Positions 15,693 through 23,842 of a stretch of DNA of 64,000 bases are shown piece by piece. Each line of letters opens with the position of its first letter. Within the stretch, counting starts at the first letter, position 1. The translations under genes were made by a program, and so were the position numbers. This DNA comes from CBDFKS01 sp965248905 (lineage in GTDB: Bacteria; Chloroflexota; Dehalococcoidia; Lucifugimonadales; JAGWBF01): the NCBI GenBank assembly GCA_965248905.1, contig CBDFKS010000003.1:124001-188000 (forward strand), read 5' to 3'. A model generated the notes under the pieces. That model had not been told where the DNA came from, did not search any database, and worked only from the letters and a program-made list of their open reading frames with translations.

Positions 15693-16640
15693 TTGGCAGA
15701 GAGTCAAATTGGGGTGCTGATAGACTACGAGAACGTGGGGCTCGACTCCATGCATTCGCTCTTCGATCAGCTCTCCGACATGGGACGGATAATCATCAAG
15801 CGGGCCTACGCCGACTGGTCAAAGGCTGGGTCCAAGAGCGATCAAATGTTGGATCTTGGCGTGGAGGCTAAGCACTATTTCCGGGCCGCAGGCTCCGGCA
15901 AGAATGCCAGTGACATCTGCCTGGCCATAGACGCCGTTGACTTGATGTATCGCACTCCGGTGGACACCTTCGTCATAGTATCCTCCGACACCGATTTCGT
16001 ACCATTGGTGAGTACCCTGCGAGCCGCCGGCAAGACAGTCATCGGAGCTGGCCCCAGAGGAGTGGTTTCCCCAGCCCTGGTACGCTCCTGCGACAGGTAC
16101 ATATTCCTTGGGCACGATAAGCCAACCGCCCTGGCCCATTCTGCACTAGAAGAGCAGGCTGAAACCTTGCTCGCACGCGCAATGTCAGCCTCTATCGACG
16201 AGCACGGCCTGGTGGTGGCGGCCAAGCTACACAACACGATGCTGCGTATCGACCCCAGCTTCGACTTCAGGGCCCTGGGCGCCAGAACCTTCACCCAGTT
16301 CCTGGCCTCCTCACCCGAGGTCAAGCTTCACAGGCCCCGGGGTTATGGTGACGTGTCCGTTGAGCTTAACACTGGACAGACTCAGAACGGCGAACGGCCG
16401 GAAATACCCTCAGTTTCAGAAACCTGGTCACGGGACATAGACGCAGCATGGGACAGGATCCCCGGAGACTCCATTTCGGGCTCCAAGGCGGCGGCAGAAG
16501 CCGCGAAAGTGCTTGGGATATCCAAGGTAAGCTCTTCCCGTTTTAAGAACTTGCAAGGGATTCTGGACGCCAGCGAGCTTTTGCAGAGCAGATGGTCAAG
16601 AGAGGGCAATACCATCCTTCGGCGTAGCAGTGGCCATTAG
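15693..16640 (+). CDS. NYN-domain ribonuclease-like protein with OST-HTH/LOTUS-like C-terminus
   Basis: Residues ~1-155 form a NYN (PIN-like) nuclease domain: IGVLIDYENVG supplies the first Asp, KNASDICLAIDAVDLMY the central Asp residues and VIVSSDTDFVPLVSTLR the SDxDF motif, so the metal-binding acidic set is complete. A segment at ~165-225 (ALEEQAETLLARAMSASID to FTQFLASSPEVKL) matches the LOTUS/OST-HTH domain usually paired with NYN and thought to bind RNA. The tail has a second helical motif (KAAAEAAKVLGISKVSSSRF). The TTG at 15693 is preferred because GAGAGG precedes it and the protein then begins MAESQIGVLIDYEN like its relatives; a GTG at 15642 would add 17 residues. It is single, downstream of the ROCO/NuoE genes. 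Confidence 0.85.
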   Translation: MAESQIGVLIDYENVGLDSMHSLFDQLSDMGRIIIKRAYADWSKAGSKSDQMLDLGVEAKHYFRAAGSGKNASDICLAIDAVDLMYRTPVDTFVIVSSDTDFVPLVSTLRAAGKTVIGAGPRGVVSPALVRSCDRYIFLGHDKPTALAHSALEEQAETLLARAMSASIDEHGLVVAAKLHNTMLRIDPSFDFRALGARTFTQFLASSPEVKLHRPRGYGDVSVELNTGQTQNGERPEIPSVSETWSRDIDAAWDRIPGDSISGSKAAAEAAKVLGISKVSSSRFKNLQGILDASELLQSRWSREGNTILRRSSGH

Positions 16641-16712
16641 TCTTACCGCGCCTAACCGAGGAATATTTTACCTTCACCCCAGCCCTGTCTCGTCGAGAGA
16701 GAGCGTTGGTAC

Positions 16713-17966
16713 CTAGTCGATGACTTCAGTCTCTTCCATTGCATGGTACCTGTCATCGCCATAGCCAAGGAGCTCTTGAATCACGTGCTGATTGTGCTCT
16801 CCTAGAAGCGGTGCATGGCGTCGCACTTCTCCAGGGGTATCGCTGAGCCGCCACGGGATGCCGGGAATCCACTCGACTCCCACCTTGGGATGTTCAGACT
16901 CCACGAATACTCCCCGGTCCTGAAAATGCTCGTTGGTGAACTGGTCTTCGATGTTCATGACGGGCATGGCGGCGACCCCGGCTGCTTGAAGGATGTCAGC
17001 CACTTCCTCGGGCGTATGCTGTGCTGTCCATCGGGCCACATGTCTGTCAAGTTCGCGCCTATGTGCAGAGCGCGAGTAGGCGTCGTCGAACCGAGGGTCT
17101 GAGGTCCATTCAGGGTTACCGATGGCTTGACAGAACGCACTCCACTCCTCATCGCTCTTTATAGCGATGGACACCCATCGGTCCTCCCCTTGGCAAGGGT
17201 AGTTGGAGTGGGGAGCCATCAGTTCATGCTCGGTTCCCTGAAGTCCGCCTACTTTGCCCAGCATCCCATATTCCATGATCGCCTCTCCCAGCAGGGCCAC
17301 AGACGCCTCAAGCTGGGCTACCTCGATATACTGGCCCTCTCCCGTGACATTCCTGTGGCGGAGAGCGGCCAGGAGGGCGATCAAGGTGGTAAGGGAGGCA
17401 ACTACATCGCACCATGGTCCTTGGGTCTGGCCTGCCAAGGTACCCGTATCGCCGTCCTGTGCATCAGGAGGATACCCAATAAGCCCCATGAGTCCCGACA
17501 ACGCGGAAGTAATAGAAGCGTAGGCGAGCACCTCTCTCAGCGGCCCCGACTCGCCCGCGCCAGGCATGGAGACCATTATCACGTCGGGCTTGATGGCTTT
17601 GAGCACCGGATAGCCCAGGCCTAGGCGGTCCGTTACGCCAGGGGAGTTGTTGCTTATAAATATGTCGCTGACACCCACCAGTTCCTTGACCAGGGCAAGG
17701 CCTTGAGGCTCCCTGAGGTTGACCGTGATGCCCATCTTGTTGCGGTTCAGGCAGTGGAAGAGGGGCTGCATCTCCGGCCACTGGCCCCTGTCTCCCCCGG
17801 CCAAGTCCTCGCCTATGATAGGTCGTCCACGGCGGGTTCCATCCAGCCGAGTGCGGGTCTCCACCTTGATCACCTCGGCGCCCATATCCGCCATGAGCTG
17901 GCTAACCATGGGCCCCGCCAGCACGCTGCCCATGTCTACGATGCGATATCTATCAAGGGCTTGCAT
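16713..17966 (-). CDS. CaiB/BaiF family III CoA-transferase
   Basis: 417 residues; family III CoA-transferases move CoA between acids through an aspartyl-CoA anhydride. It shows the N-terminal RIVDMGSVLAGPMVSQLMADMGAEVIKVE, the VNLREPQG strand, ISNNSPGVTDRLGLGY, and the catalytic region GPWCDVVASLTTLIALLAAL with the expected Asp. The MAPHSNYPCQGEDRWVSIAI and C-terminal HAPLLGEHNQHV motifs are normal. It is one of four paralogs in this window (see 18960, 24582, 25926). The substrate is not predictable; carnitine-, bile acid- or formyl/oxalyl-type acids are known for the family. It is the first gene of the minus-strand catabolic region, downstream of the MazF-like cassette. Confidence 0.9.
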   Translation of the reverse strand: MQALDRYRIVDMGSVLAGPMVSQLMADMGAEVIKVETRTRLDGTRRGRPIIGEDLAGGDRGQWPEMQPLFHCLNRNKMGITVNLREPQGLALVKELVGVSDIFISNNSPGVTDRLGLGYPVLKAIKPDVIMVSMPGAGESGPLREVLAYASITSALSGLMGLIGYPPDAQDGDTGTLAGQTQGPWCDVVASLTTLIALLAALRHRNVTGEGQYIEVAQLEASVALLGEAIMEYGMLGKVGGLQGTEHELMAPHSNYPCQGEDRWVSIAIKSDEEWSAFCQAIGNPEWTSDPRFDDAYSRSAHRRELDRHVARWTAQHTPEEVADILQAAGVAAMPVMNIEDQFTNEHFQDRGVFVESEHPKVGVEWIPGIPWRLSDTPGEVRRHAPLLGEHNQHVIQELLGYGDDRYHAMEETEVID

Positions 17967-18017
17967 AGTGCGATTGTCCTCTCCTGTTCTAATCGAGAAA
18001 TTGAGCCAGTTTTTCTC

Positions 18018-18377
18018 CTATGCCAAACCGAATAGCTTGCGCAATCTGCGTACCACCTCAGCCTGCACCCCGGTTGATAATTCTCCCAACTCTCGCAGGA
18101 TCAGTGTGCTGGTGACCGTCATCATGCGATGCAACTGGAGCGTTGAGGACACTCGCAATCCCGTTCCGGCAAAATCGGCATGACCCGAATCTAATACCAG
18201 GTCTGTTTCCAACAAATCGCCTGATATTCGACTGCTGATAAATGCCAGAATAACATGGTTATATGGGCCGATTGGCTCCGTCAAGCAGACTGCTGGACGG
18301 ACCTTAGACGTTGAGAGGTCGTCGAATGGAAATGGCACCAGAACAACTTTACCCCTGATCACGGAACGACTTCCCAT
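18018..18377 (-). CDS. MazF/PemK-family mRNA interferase toxin
   Basis: 119 residues with the MazF start SVIRGKVVLVPFPFDDLSTSKVRPAVCL (the RG-x-V/I, PF-x-D and K-x-RPA-V motifs) and an SSTLQLHRMMTV strand region. MazF toxins are ribonucleases that cut mRNA at short sites. The start codon lies inside the 3' end of the preceding antitoxin-like gene (29-nt overlap), so the two are translationally coupled. The length is normal and no key segment is missing. Confidence 0.85.
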   Translation of the reverse strand: MGSRSVIRGKVVLVPFPFDDLSTSKVRPAVCLTEPIGPYNHVILAFISSRISGDLLETDLVLDSGHADFAGTGLRVSSTLQLHRMMTVTSTLILRELGELSTGVQAEVVRRLRKLFGLA

Positions 18378-18603
18378 CGGCGACGCTATAAATATCTTCT
18401 TCGGACTCTTTCAGGAAGTCAAAGGCTGGATTAACGGCAGCAGCTCGAAGCCACTCTTTCTCCTCTATGTCGGCTTCTTCGGGCAACAGGATTATGACAC
18501 GCACTCTGGTTGGGCCCACGGATGGCAGAGGCTCATCTAAAACAAGCTGACTTTGAGCGTCAATCGTTCCCGTAGTTTCGATAGCTTTTTTTGCCACTCT
18601 CAT
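18349..18603 (-). CDS. Probable antitoxin of the MazF-like toxin
   Basis: 84 residues starting MRVAKKAIETTGTIDAQSQLVLDEPLPSVGPTRVRVIILL. This strand-rich N-terminus followed by an acidic tail (EEADIEEKEWLRAAAVNP) is the usual antitoxin layout. The ATG at 18603 has AAGGAGG in front of it; an upstream in-frame ATG at 18627 lacks one. I cannot assign a named antitoxin family with certainty. The overlap with the MazF gene is the main evidence for the role. Confidence 0.6.
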   Translation of the reverse strand: MRVAKKAIETTGTIDAQSQLVLDEPLPSVGPTRVRVIILLPEEADIEEKEWLRAAAVNPAFDFLKESEEDIYSVADGKSFRDQG

Positions 18604-18660
18604 TTCAGCCTCCTTATTCGTCCTCATTAAGGTCTCAAGACCGTTATACCCGCGAATCGC

Positions 18661-18858
18661 CTATTCTATAGGACAATCGGGAACTCCCATGAGGGCATCC
18701 TCTAACCTATCCTGAAGAACAAGCTTGATGGCTTCCTTCAAGCTTTCTCGGCATTCCTCCATCGTCTCGCCCTGCCCATTCGCTCCGGGGACCTCGGGGC
18801 AGTATCCGATGTAATACTTTTCACCTTCCTCGTTAATCGCGGTGAATTGAGCTGACAT
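18661..18858 (-). CDS. HicB-type antitoxin-like protein
   Basis: 65 residues with a clear HicB pattern: SAQFTAINEEGEKYYIGYCPEVPGANGQGETMEECRESL (a strand, then CPEVPGA-x-GQGET as in CPELPGC-x-x-QGET), then the helix KEAIKLVLQDRLEDAL. No HicA is next to it. It lies 57 nt upstream of the MazF antitoxin and in the same direction, so it may belong to the same transcript. It is preceded by AAGGAGGGATC, a strong ribosome-binding site. Confidence 0.75.
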   Translation of the reverse strand: MSAQFTAINEEGEKYYIGYCPEVPGANGQGETMEECRESLKEAIKLVLQDRLEDALMGVPDCPIE

Positions 18859-18959
18859 GGTTGATCCCTCCTTTTAGGGTGCCTTGCCAACTTTACCCAT
18901 TATCACCGAATGGCCTCCTTCCCGAATATCAATGTATGTATTTCCAACTTACAATACCC

Positions 18960-20171
18960 TCACACCACCCCCGCCATCCGCAGCCTGGTGAGCTCGTCTC
19001 GGGACAGGCCCAGTTGGCCGCAGTATATGTCGAGGTTGTGCTGACCTAAGGAAGGAGCGGGACCATCTATCTCGCCTGGAGTACGGGACAAGCGGAATGG
19101 GGAGCCGGGGTGAGTTAGCATTCCAGCCAATGGGTGTTCCACGTCCACGAAGAACTTCCGCTCTTTTAAGTGCGCGTCCTCAACCACCTCTTGGATTGTC
19201 CTCACGGGGGCGCAGGGCACCTTGTGCTCCATGCAAAGCTTGAATATCTCCTCCTTGGTGCGTGCCATGAACCAGGGAGCGATCAGGGCCTCCGCATCCT
19301 CCGGGTATTCCTCCGCCATGGCTCGCCGGTTCCTATATCGGGGATTCTCCTGCCAGTCAGGGTCGCCGATCAGCTTAATGAAGCGCAGGTACTGCTCCAT
19401 TTGCAGCGGATAAAGGCATACGAATCCATCCTTGCAGGGCATGATGGTGTTTGGAAAGTAGGCCTCCCCACCTCTTCTGCCCTTCCTGGTTCCCGCTACT
19501 CCTCGATAGATGAAGTTGGGCAGGAAGTAGACAAAGGAGATTAGCACCGCCAGCACCTGAGAGCTGGACACATCGACCAACTGACCCCTGCCTGTGGAAT
19601 CTCTGGCCAGCACTGCCATGAGAGTGGAGCCTGCGGCCGCCAGTCCCACCATGTACTCGGACTGGGAGAGGGGTATGGCCAGGGGCTCTTTGTCGGGAGT
19701 ACCGATGCCTATGCTTATCCCGCCCGCCGCTTGTACGTTCAGGTCGTATCCGCTGTAGTTCTTGTATGGCCCCGTCTGGCCGAAGGGTGAGATAGAGGTA
19801 ACTATCAAGCGCGGAAACCGGTCTTTGATACTGGGATAGTCCAGCCTGAGCTTTTCCTTGGCGCTGGGCGAGAGGTTTTCCACCAGAACGTCGGCGTCAT
19901 CTAGCAGGCGAAAGATCATCTCCCACCCCGTTGAACTCTGGATGTCCAGGGTTACACCCAGCTTGCCAGTATTAAGCAACAAAAAGAGGCCACTGGCCTC
20001 GGCGTTGGACTTGCCATCGGGGAAGGGCCCGTTACGCCGCGAAGAGTCCCCGCTGTTGGGAGGTTCGATCTTGATTACCTCGGCTCCCAGGTCCGCGAGG
20101 AGCCTGGCACAAAATGGGGCGGAGATATAGTCGCCCAGCTCGACGACCTTAATACCCTGTAGAGCCTTCAA
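18960..20171 (-). CDS. CaiB/BaiF family CoA-transferase (Glu in place of catalytic Asp?)
   Basis: 403 residues with the family hallmarks: IKVVELGDYISAPFCARLLADLGAEVIKIEPP, GDSSRRNGPF, LLNTGKLGVTLDIQS, and SPFGQTGPYKNYSGYDLNVQAAGG. Where most members have an Asp before the xxG of the active-site helix, this one reads SQSEYMVGLAAAGST, so Glu appears to replace Asp. The same is true of the paralog at 25926 (GEYQAGL). The C-terminal half has a normal KEEIFKLCMEHKVPCAPVRT and SLGQHNLDIY. The substrate is unknown. It is followed (upstream in transcription) by MaoC-type genes, suggesting acyl-CoA catabolism. Confidence 0.88.
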   Translation of the reverse strand: MKALQGIKVVELGDYISAPFCARLLADLGAEVIKIEPPNSGDSSRRNGPFPDGKSNAEASGLFLLLNTGKLGVTLDIQSSTGWEMIFRLLDDADVLVENLSPSAKEKLRLDYPSIKDRFPRLIVTSISPFGQTGPYKNYSGYDLNVQAAGGISIGIGTPDKEPLAIPLSQSEYMVGLAAAGSTLMAVLARDSTGRGQLVDVSSSQVLAVLISFVYFLPNFIYRGVAGTRKGRRGGEAYFPNTIMPCKDGFVCLYPLQMEQYLRFIKLIGDPDWQENPRYRNRRAMAEEYPEDAEALIAPWFMARTKEEIFKLCMEHKVPCAPVRTIQEVVEDAHLKERKFFVDVEHPLAGMLTHPGSPFRLSRTPGEIDGPAPSLGQHNLDIYCGQLGLSRDELTRLRMAGVV

Positions 20172-20244
20172 CCCTCACCCCCATTCTTTCCTCGTTTTGC
20201 ACCTGTAGAGATAGACCAAGGGCTTTCAGAAAGGGGATGGAGAT

Positions 20245-20288
20245 CCTTCGCGAAGTTTACCCTGGGGTTCGAAGGGCTCAGCATAACA
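20245..20288. repeat. CTTCG...GAAGGGCTCAG interspersed repeat
   Basis: The segment ccttcgcgaagtttaccctg plus gggttcgaagggctcagcat recurs with changes at 51094-51137 (gcttcgcagagtttatcctg plus aggtacgaagggctcagtat). It sits between a CaiB and a MaoC-like gene. Confidence 0.55.
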
Positions 20289-20294
20289 TCGGCC

Positions 20295-21452
20295 TCATGA
20301 AGATGGGAGAGCGCTAGATGTAAATCTCACGAAAGGCGGATGTACATCGACCTGACGTGAGATAAGTGACACGGTGGCGCTGCCCGTAGCCGTTGTCTCG
20401 CCGCGCTGGTTCTCGCACGATATATCCAGCTCGACGACGTGCTTCCGATCCCGAATTGACGTGCCACTTACCTTACCCTTACACCAGGTGGTGTCGTAGA
20501 AGTAGTTGGGACGGACAAGCCGGACTTTCAGACTCTCCAGAAAGCTCAGGTTACTCATCCAATTAGTTACCATGTTCTCGAGCCAGCAGACCCTCTGTAT
20601 ACCCGAGTCGTGGGCGAAGGGGAAGCCGAATACCTGGGCCACCGACTCCTTGATCATGGAGGCGTCCCAGGAGTCGGGCATACCGGTCTCAGGGTCCCAG
20701 TAGATGTCCTGGGGATGCTTCCGCCAGTGGTCTCGGAAGTAGCCGAAGCTGAGGGTGCCTCGGACGATATCAATGAAATTCAGCATGTCGTCGCTGGAAA
20801 GGGGTCCTTTAACGATAGCTGGAAGCTGCTCGCCGACCTGTACGTCCTCCCAGTAGCGAGGGACATCCCCGCGAATCTCCTCACCTTCGTAGGCCTTGTC
20901 TATAGCCTCCATGTCTTCAGGGGTGTATCGAAATCGCCCTAACGCCATATATTTGCCGCGCTCACGAGCGGCCTCCCGGGATGTGCGCATCACGTAGGAT
21001 GTGGCAGTTGCGACCGTGTCTCCATCTTGGTTACTGTACACAACTTCCCCAGTCTGGAGGGCCATGGGACCACAAAACTCGCCCACCTTCTCTTCAACGT
21101 CCAGAAGCTGCGCTGTGGCGGTAACTCTGTCGTGCACCAGCACTGGACGATGGAACCGCCAGTCTGTGCCCGCGTACATGGACTGGATACCCGGCAGCTT
21201 CGGAGCGATAAGTGTGTCGTCGAAGCAGTAGAGAATGGTGGGATGGGCCATCAAGGAACCGAACAGGTTGGTGGAGACCAACTCTTCAGAGAGATACAAG
21301 GGGTTGCGGCTGCCGATGGCGCGGGCAAACCGCATAATCATCTCCTTGCCCGCCTCCGTCCATCGCGGACGTCGCCTGAGCTCTGTCCCGATAAGCTTCC
21401 TGGCTTCTTCAATGGCCTCGGTTGTCAGGTCTGGATATAGGTGCTCTGGCAC
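20295..21452 (-). CDS. MaoC-like double hot-dog protein (FAS1-like dehydratase)
   Basis: 385 residues consisting of two hot-dog folds. The N-terminal half has WTEAGKEMIMRFARAIGSRNPLYLSEEL and the AHPTILYCFDDTLIAPKLPGIQSMYAGTDW region; the middle has RYTPEDMEAIDKAYEGEEIRG and the joint motif RYWEDVQVGEQLP; the C-terminal half has AHDSGIQRVCWLENMVTNWM, the form of the family's YDxGxxR-x-x-W motif. Proteins of this kind hydrate or dehydrate enoyl-/hydroxyacyl-CoA or act as thioester-handling partners. The position beside CaiB/BaiF genes fits an acyl-CoA pathway. A paralog lies at 22165-23325. It is not clear whether the pair acts together. Confidence 0.8.
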   Translation of the reverse strand: MPEHLYPDLTTEAIEEARKLIGTELRRRPRWTEAGKEMIMRFARAIGSRNPLYLSEELVSTNLFGSLMAHPTILYCFDDTLIAPKLPGIQSMYAGTDWRFHRPVLVHDRVTATAQLLDVEEKVGEFCGPMALQTGEVVYSNQDGDTVATATSYVMRTSREAARERGKYMALGRFRYTPEDMEAIDKAYEGEEIRGDVPRYWEDVQVGEQLPAIVKGPLSSDDMLNFIDIVRGTLSFGYFRDHWRKHPQDIYWDPETGMPDSWDASMIKESVAQVFGFPFAHDSGIQRVCWLENMVTNWMSNLSFLESLKVRLVRPNYFYDTTWCKGKVSGTSIRDRKHVVELDISCENQRGETTATGSATVSLISRQVDVHPPFVRFTSSALPSS

Positions 21453-21465
21453 AATTACCCCTCTG

Positions 21466-21681
21466 TCATTCCGCGACTGTTACCATCACGACCGCGTCAC
21501 GATCTTCTGGAACATTTTGACCTTTATCTCTGAGATATTCGACCCACCCTTTGATAGCATCTTTTGTCATCTCTATAGCTTCCTCTATAGTCTCCCCTTG
21601 AGACCCGCAGCCAGGAAGGGCAGGGACTTCAGTCCAGTAGCCCCCCTCTTCTGCAGGATGAATGATAACTGTGTACTTCAT
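21466..21681 (-). CDS. HicB-family antitoxin (downstream copy)
   Basis: 71 residues: MKYTVIIHPAEEGGYWTEVPALPGCGSQGETIEEAIEMTKDAI is the classic HicB N-terminus (E-V-P-x-LPGC-x-x-QGET), followed by a helix with an acidic tail. It lies 9 nt after the HicA gene. With the smaller HicB-like gene upstream the order is HicB-HicA-HicB. The antitoxin binds HicA and, in known systems, DNA. Confidence 0.85.
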   Translation of the reverse strand: MKYTVIIHPAEEGGYWTEVPALPGCGSQGETIEEAIEMTKDAIKGWVEYLRDKGQNVPEDRDAVVMVTVAE

Positions 21682-21690
21682 TACTCCCCC

Positions 21691-21918
21691 CTATAAACCA
21701 TGTAGGAATTCTCGGACACTGAACCTTGTACGTTTGATCATATCCTGCAGTAGGCCGATCTTAACGACTCCGTGAAACGGGATTTGAATGGATGGGCGCT
21801 GCGGGTGCTCCAAAATATAATGACTTCCTCTAACTCTATCAACCCTGTATCCAAGTTTCTCAAAAGCTCTAATGACTTCCCTGGGTCTCAGCCCTCTAAG
21901 TCTTCTTCCGTTAGGCAA
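21691..21918 (-). CDS. HicA-family mRNA interferase toxin
   Basis: 75 residues with full HicA features: LRPREVIRAFEKLGYRVDRVRGSHYILEHPQRPSIQIPFHG, where G-S-H-Y is the active-site GSHx motif, then the KIGLLQDMIKRTRFS end. HicA is a double-stranded-RNA-binding-fold ribonuclease that cuts mRNA when not bound by HicB. The gene sits between two HicB-like genes, 13 nt from the upstream one and 9 nt from the downstream one. The length is normal. Confidence 0.88.
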   Translation of the reverse strand: MPNGRRLRGLRPREVIRAFEKLGYRVDRVRGSHYILEHPQRPSIQIPFHGVVKIGLLQDMIKRTRFSVREFLHGL

Positions 21919-21931
21919 CCTTTACTCCATT

Positions 21932-22093
21932 CTAATTCATTTCCTCAAAACACAATTCTAGTACTTCCTTGAGGTTAGCTCTCAGCTCGTCAAGGCTGGC
22001 TCCTTGAGTGTGGGCTCCCGTGATACCGGGTACGATACCTACATAGAGCTTCGTCTCATGGTCCCATTCGATATTTGCAGTAAAAGTCTTCAT
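21932..22093 (-). CDS. Small HicB-type antitoxin-like protein
   Basis: 53 residues from ATG 22093: MKTFTANIEWDHETKLYVGIVPGITGAHTQGASLDELRANL, with the HicB pattern P-G-I-x-G-A-H-T-Q-G. A GGAGA sequence precedes this ATG by about 8 nt, so it is preferred over an in-frame start at 22162 that adds 23 unlike residues. It precedes HicA by 13 nt, and two-gene HicB(short)-HicA operons of this kind are common. The extra HicB after HicA is the odd part. Confidence 0.75.
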   Translation of the reverse strand: MKTFTANIEWDHETKLYVGIVPGITGAHTQGASLDELRANLKEVLELCFEEMN

Positions 22094-22164
22094 TTCGCGT
22101 TCTCCAGATGTTAGTCCCGAATACTTTGTGTCCAAATTTGTAAACCTCGTAACCTGCGTCAACC

Positions 22165-23325
22165 CTATGTATTTTCTTTCTGATCACGGGACCGCAGAAT
22201 CACCTCTACTTTAGCCGTGCCGGTAACCTCGCCTCGCTGATTCTGGCAAGAAGTCTCGCACTCCACCAGATGGCTTTCCCCTTCGACCCATTTGCGGCTA
22301 ACCTTGCCATCCACCCACGTAGTGTCCCCCTCTATATTGAAACGACGCAGCTCGTGGTGGAACTTACGGACGAAGGCATGGTCACTCATCCAGTTGGTGA
22401 CTATCTGGGCCAGCCAGGAGCCCCGCTGGGGACCCAGGTCATAGATACCGGGGAGAGCGATGATCTTGGCCATGGTCTCCTCCCAATGACCCCTGTGGGG
22501 GTGGTCTGGCACCCCTGTCTCCGGGTCGGGCTCGGCGAACCCCATGTACTTCCTGAAGGTACTCCATCGGTAATAATGGTTTCCTCCTGGACTGGCGCCT
22601 ACGCCGATATTGAAGGCATCGAACCGGCCTGCCCCGAAGATTATCTCCACAACCCGGAGAGGGCCCCTTACAATGCGAGGAAGGACTTCCCCCTCTTCCA
22701 CATCCTCCCAGTATCGAGGAGTTGCACCTCTCACCTCTTCCTGGTCATAGAGCTCCCAGATGGCTTCTAAGTCCTCTTTAGTGTACTTGGGCTTTTGGAC
22801 ACCGCTCAGAGTACCCCTCTCCCTGGCCGCTTGCCTTTCAGTCCGGAGACTCCAGGCTACGGCCTTGGCGACAGCATTAGCCCTGTTATCAACGTACAGG
22901 GTCTGGGCATACTGGATGGCCATGTGTCCGGCATAGCGGCTGGGCTTTTCCACTATGTCGTGGGGGCGATATGAGGTACTGATGGTATCTCCAGGCTTCA
23001 CCGGCCTGTAGTATTCCCACTCGCTCCCACCGTAGAAGCTGTGTACACCGGGCAGTCCACCAAGGTTTGTGGCGGTGGGAGCCCTTACGGTCCAGAGGAA
23101 CAAGGGGGTGGCGACCACGCTGCCGAAAGGGGAACTCTGGCCATATTTCTCGTCTAGAAACAGGGGATTACGCTCACCCATGCCCTCGGCGTAGGTCCTG
23201 ATGGCATCGACGGTAACCTCACCCACGTGCCGGATACCATGGTAATAAACCCCCAGGCGACCCTTCATACGCTCTATGCCTTCCTGGGTAATACTGCCGT
23301 ATGTGCTACTTTCTGTGGTGGTCAT
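22165..23325 (-). CDS. MaoC-like double hot-dog protein (FAS1-like dehydratase), paralog
   Basis: 386 residues with the same two hot-dog layout as the protein at 20295: RNPLFLDEKYGQSSPFGSVVATPLFL, LPGVHSFYGGSEWEYYRPVKPGDTI and RYWEDVEEGEVLPRIVRGPL. The C-terminal half carries GIYDLGPQRGSWLAQIVTNWM, the commoner YDLGPQR form of the joint motif. Likely substrates are CoA thioesters, but none can be named. It is separated from the other paralog by the HicB-HicA-HicB cluster and lies downstream of the carboxymuconolactone decarboxylase-like gene. Start MTTTESSTYG at 23325. Confidence 0.8.
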   Translation of the reverse strand: MTTTESSTYGSITQEGIERMKGRLGVYYHGIRHVGEVTVDAIRTYAEGMGERNPLFLDEKYGQSSPFGSVVATPLFLWTVRAPTATNLGGLPGVHSFYGGSEWEYYRPVKPGDTISTSYRPHDIVEKPSRYAGHMAIQYAQTLYVDNRANAVAKAVAWSLRTERQAARERGTLSGVQKPKYTKEDLEAIWELYDQEEVRGATPRYWEDVEEGEVLPRIVRGPLRVVEIIFGAGRFDAFNIGVGASPGGNHYYRWSTFRKYMGFAEPDPETGVPDHPHRGHWEETMAKIIALPGIYDLGPQRGSWLAQIVTNWMSDHAFVRKFHHELRRFNIEGDTTWVDGKVSRKWVEGESHLVECETSCQNQRGEVTGTAKVEVILRSRDQKENT

Positions 23326-23389
23326 GTTGTATTCCTCTTCAACCTATACATGATCCATGTCAAGCTATTGGAATCAGACCTAATAAAGC

Positions 23390-23782
23390 CTACTCGTCCT
23401 TCACTTCCTCCGGCACCTGAAAGCCCGTCTCCAAGGCCCAGGCCTGAACGCCTCGACGGAACGACAGCATGCCCATAGGGATCATCACTGCCTCCAAAGC
23501 CTCCAGTATCTCCCTGGGAGTGGCGCCGTAGTCCAGAGCCACCCTCACGTGGGCTCTAATGTGGTCCATTTCCGCTCTAAGTGCAGCCATAATCACGAAC
23601 TGCAACAGCTCTTTCGTCTTCCGGTCCAGGATGCGTTGACCAGTGTAGGTGGCGTCCACAAAAGGATCGAAGGCCTTGACCCAATCCAGGTCCGCCTCGA
23701 CCATTATGTTGTGCAATTCCAGCGTAAACCCTAAGTCCTTCTTGGTGCCCTCCAGATGTGCGTGCTTTTCATCGGTGGTCAT
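23390..23782 (-). CDS. Carboxymuconolactone decarboxylase (CMD/AhpD-fold) family protein
   Basis: 130 residues, all helical, with the CMD core: GQRILDRKTKELLQFVIMAALRAEMDHIRAHVRVALDYGATPREILEAL. The CxxC pair that gives peroxidase activity to AhpD is absent (AEMDHIRAH instead of C-x-x-C), so a CMD-type decarboxylase, lyase or structural role is more likely. It lies among CaiB, MaoC and LLM genes, which fits an aromatic or acyl-acid catabolic route. Start MTTDEKHAHLEG. Confidence 0.8.
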   Translation of the reverse strand: MTTDEKHAHLEGTKKDLGFTLELHNIMVEADLDWVKAFDPFVDATYTGQRILDRKTKELLQFVIMAALRAEMDHIRAHVRVALDYGATPREILEALEAVMIPMGMLSFRRGVQAWALETGFQVPEEVKDE

Positions 23783-23842
23783 TTTGCCTCCTTGGGTTCA
23801 GGACTTCATGTAGCCAATGGAAATGAAATCGTAGTCGTGGTG

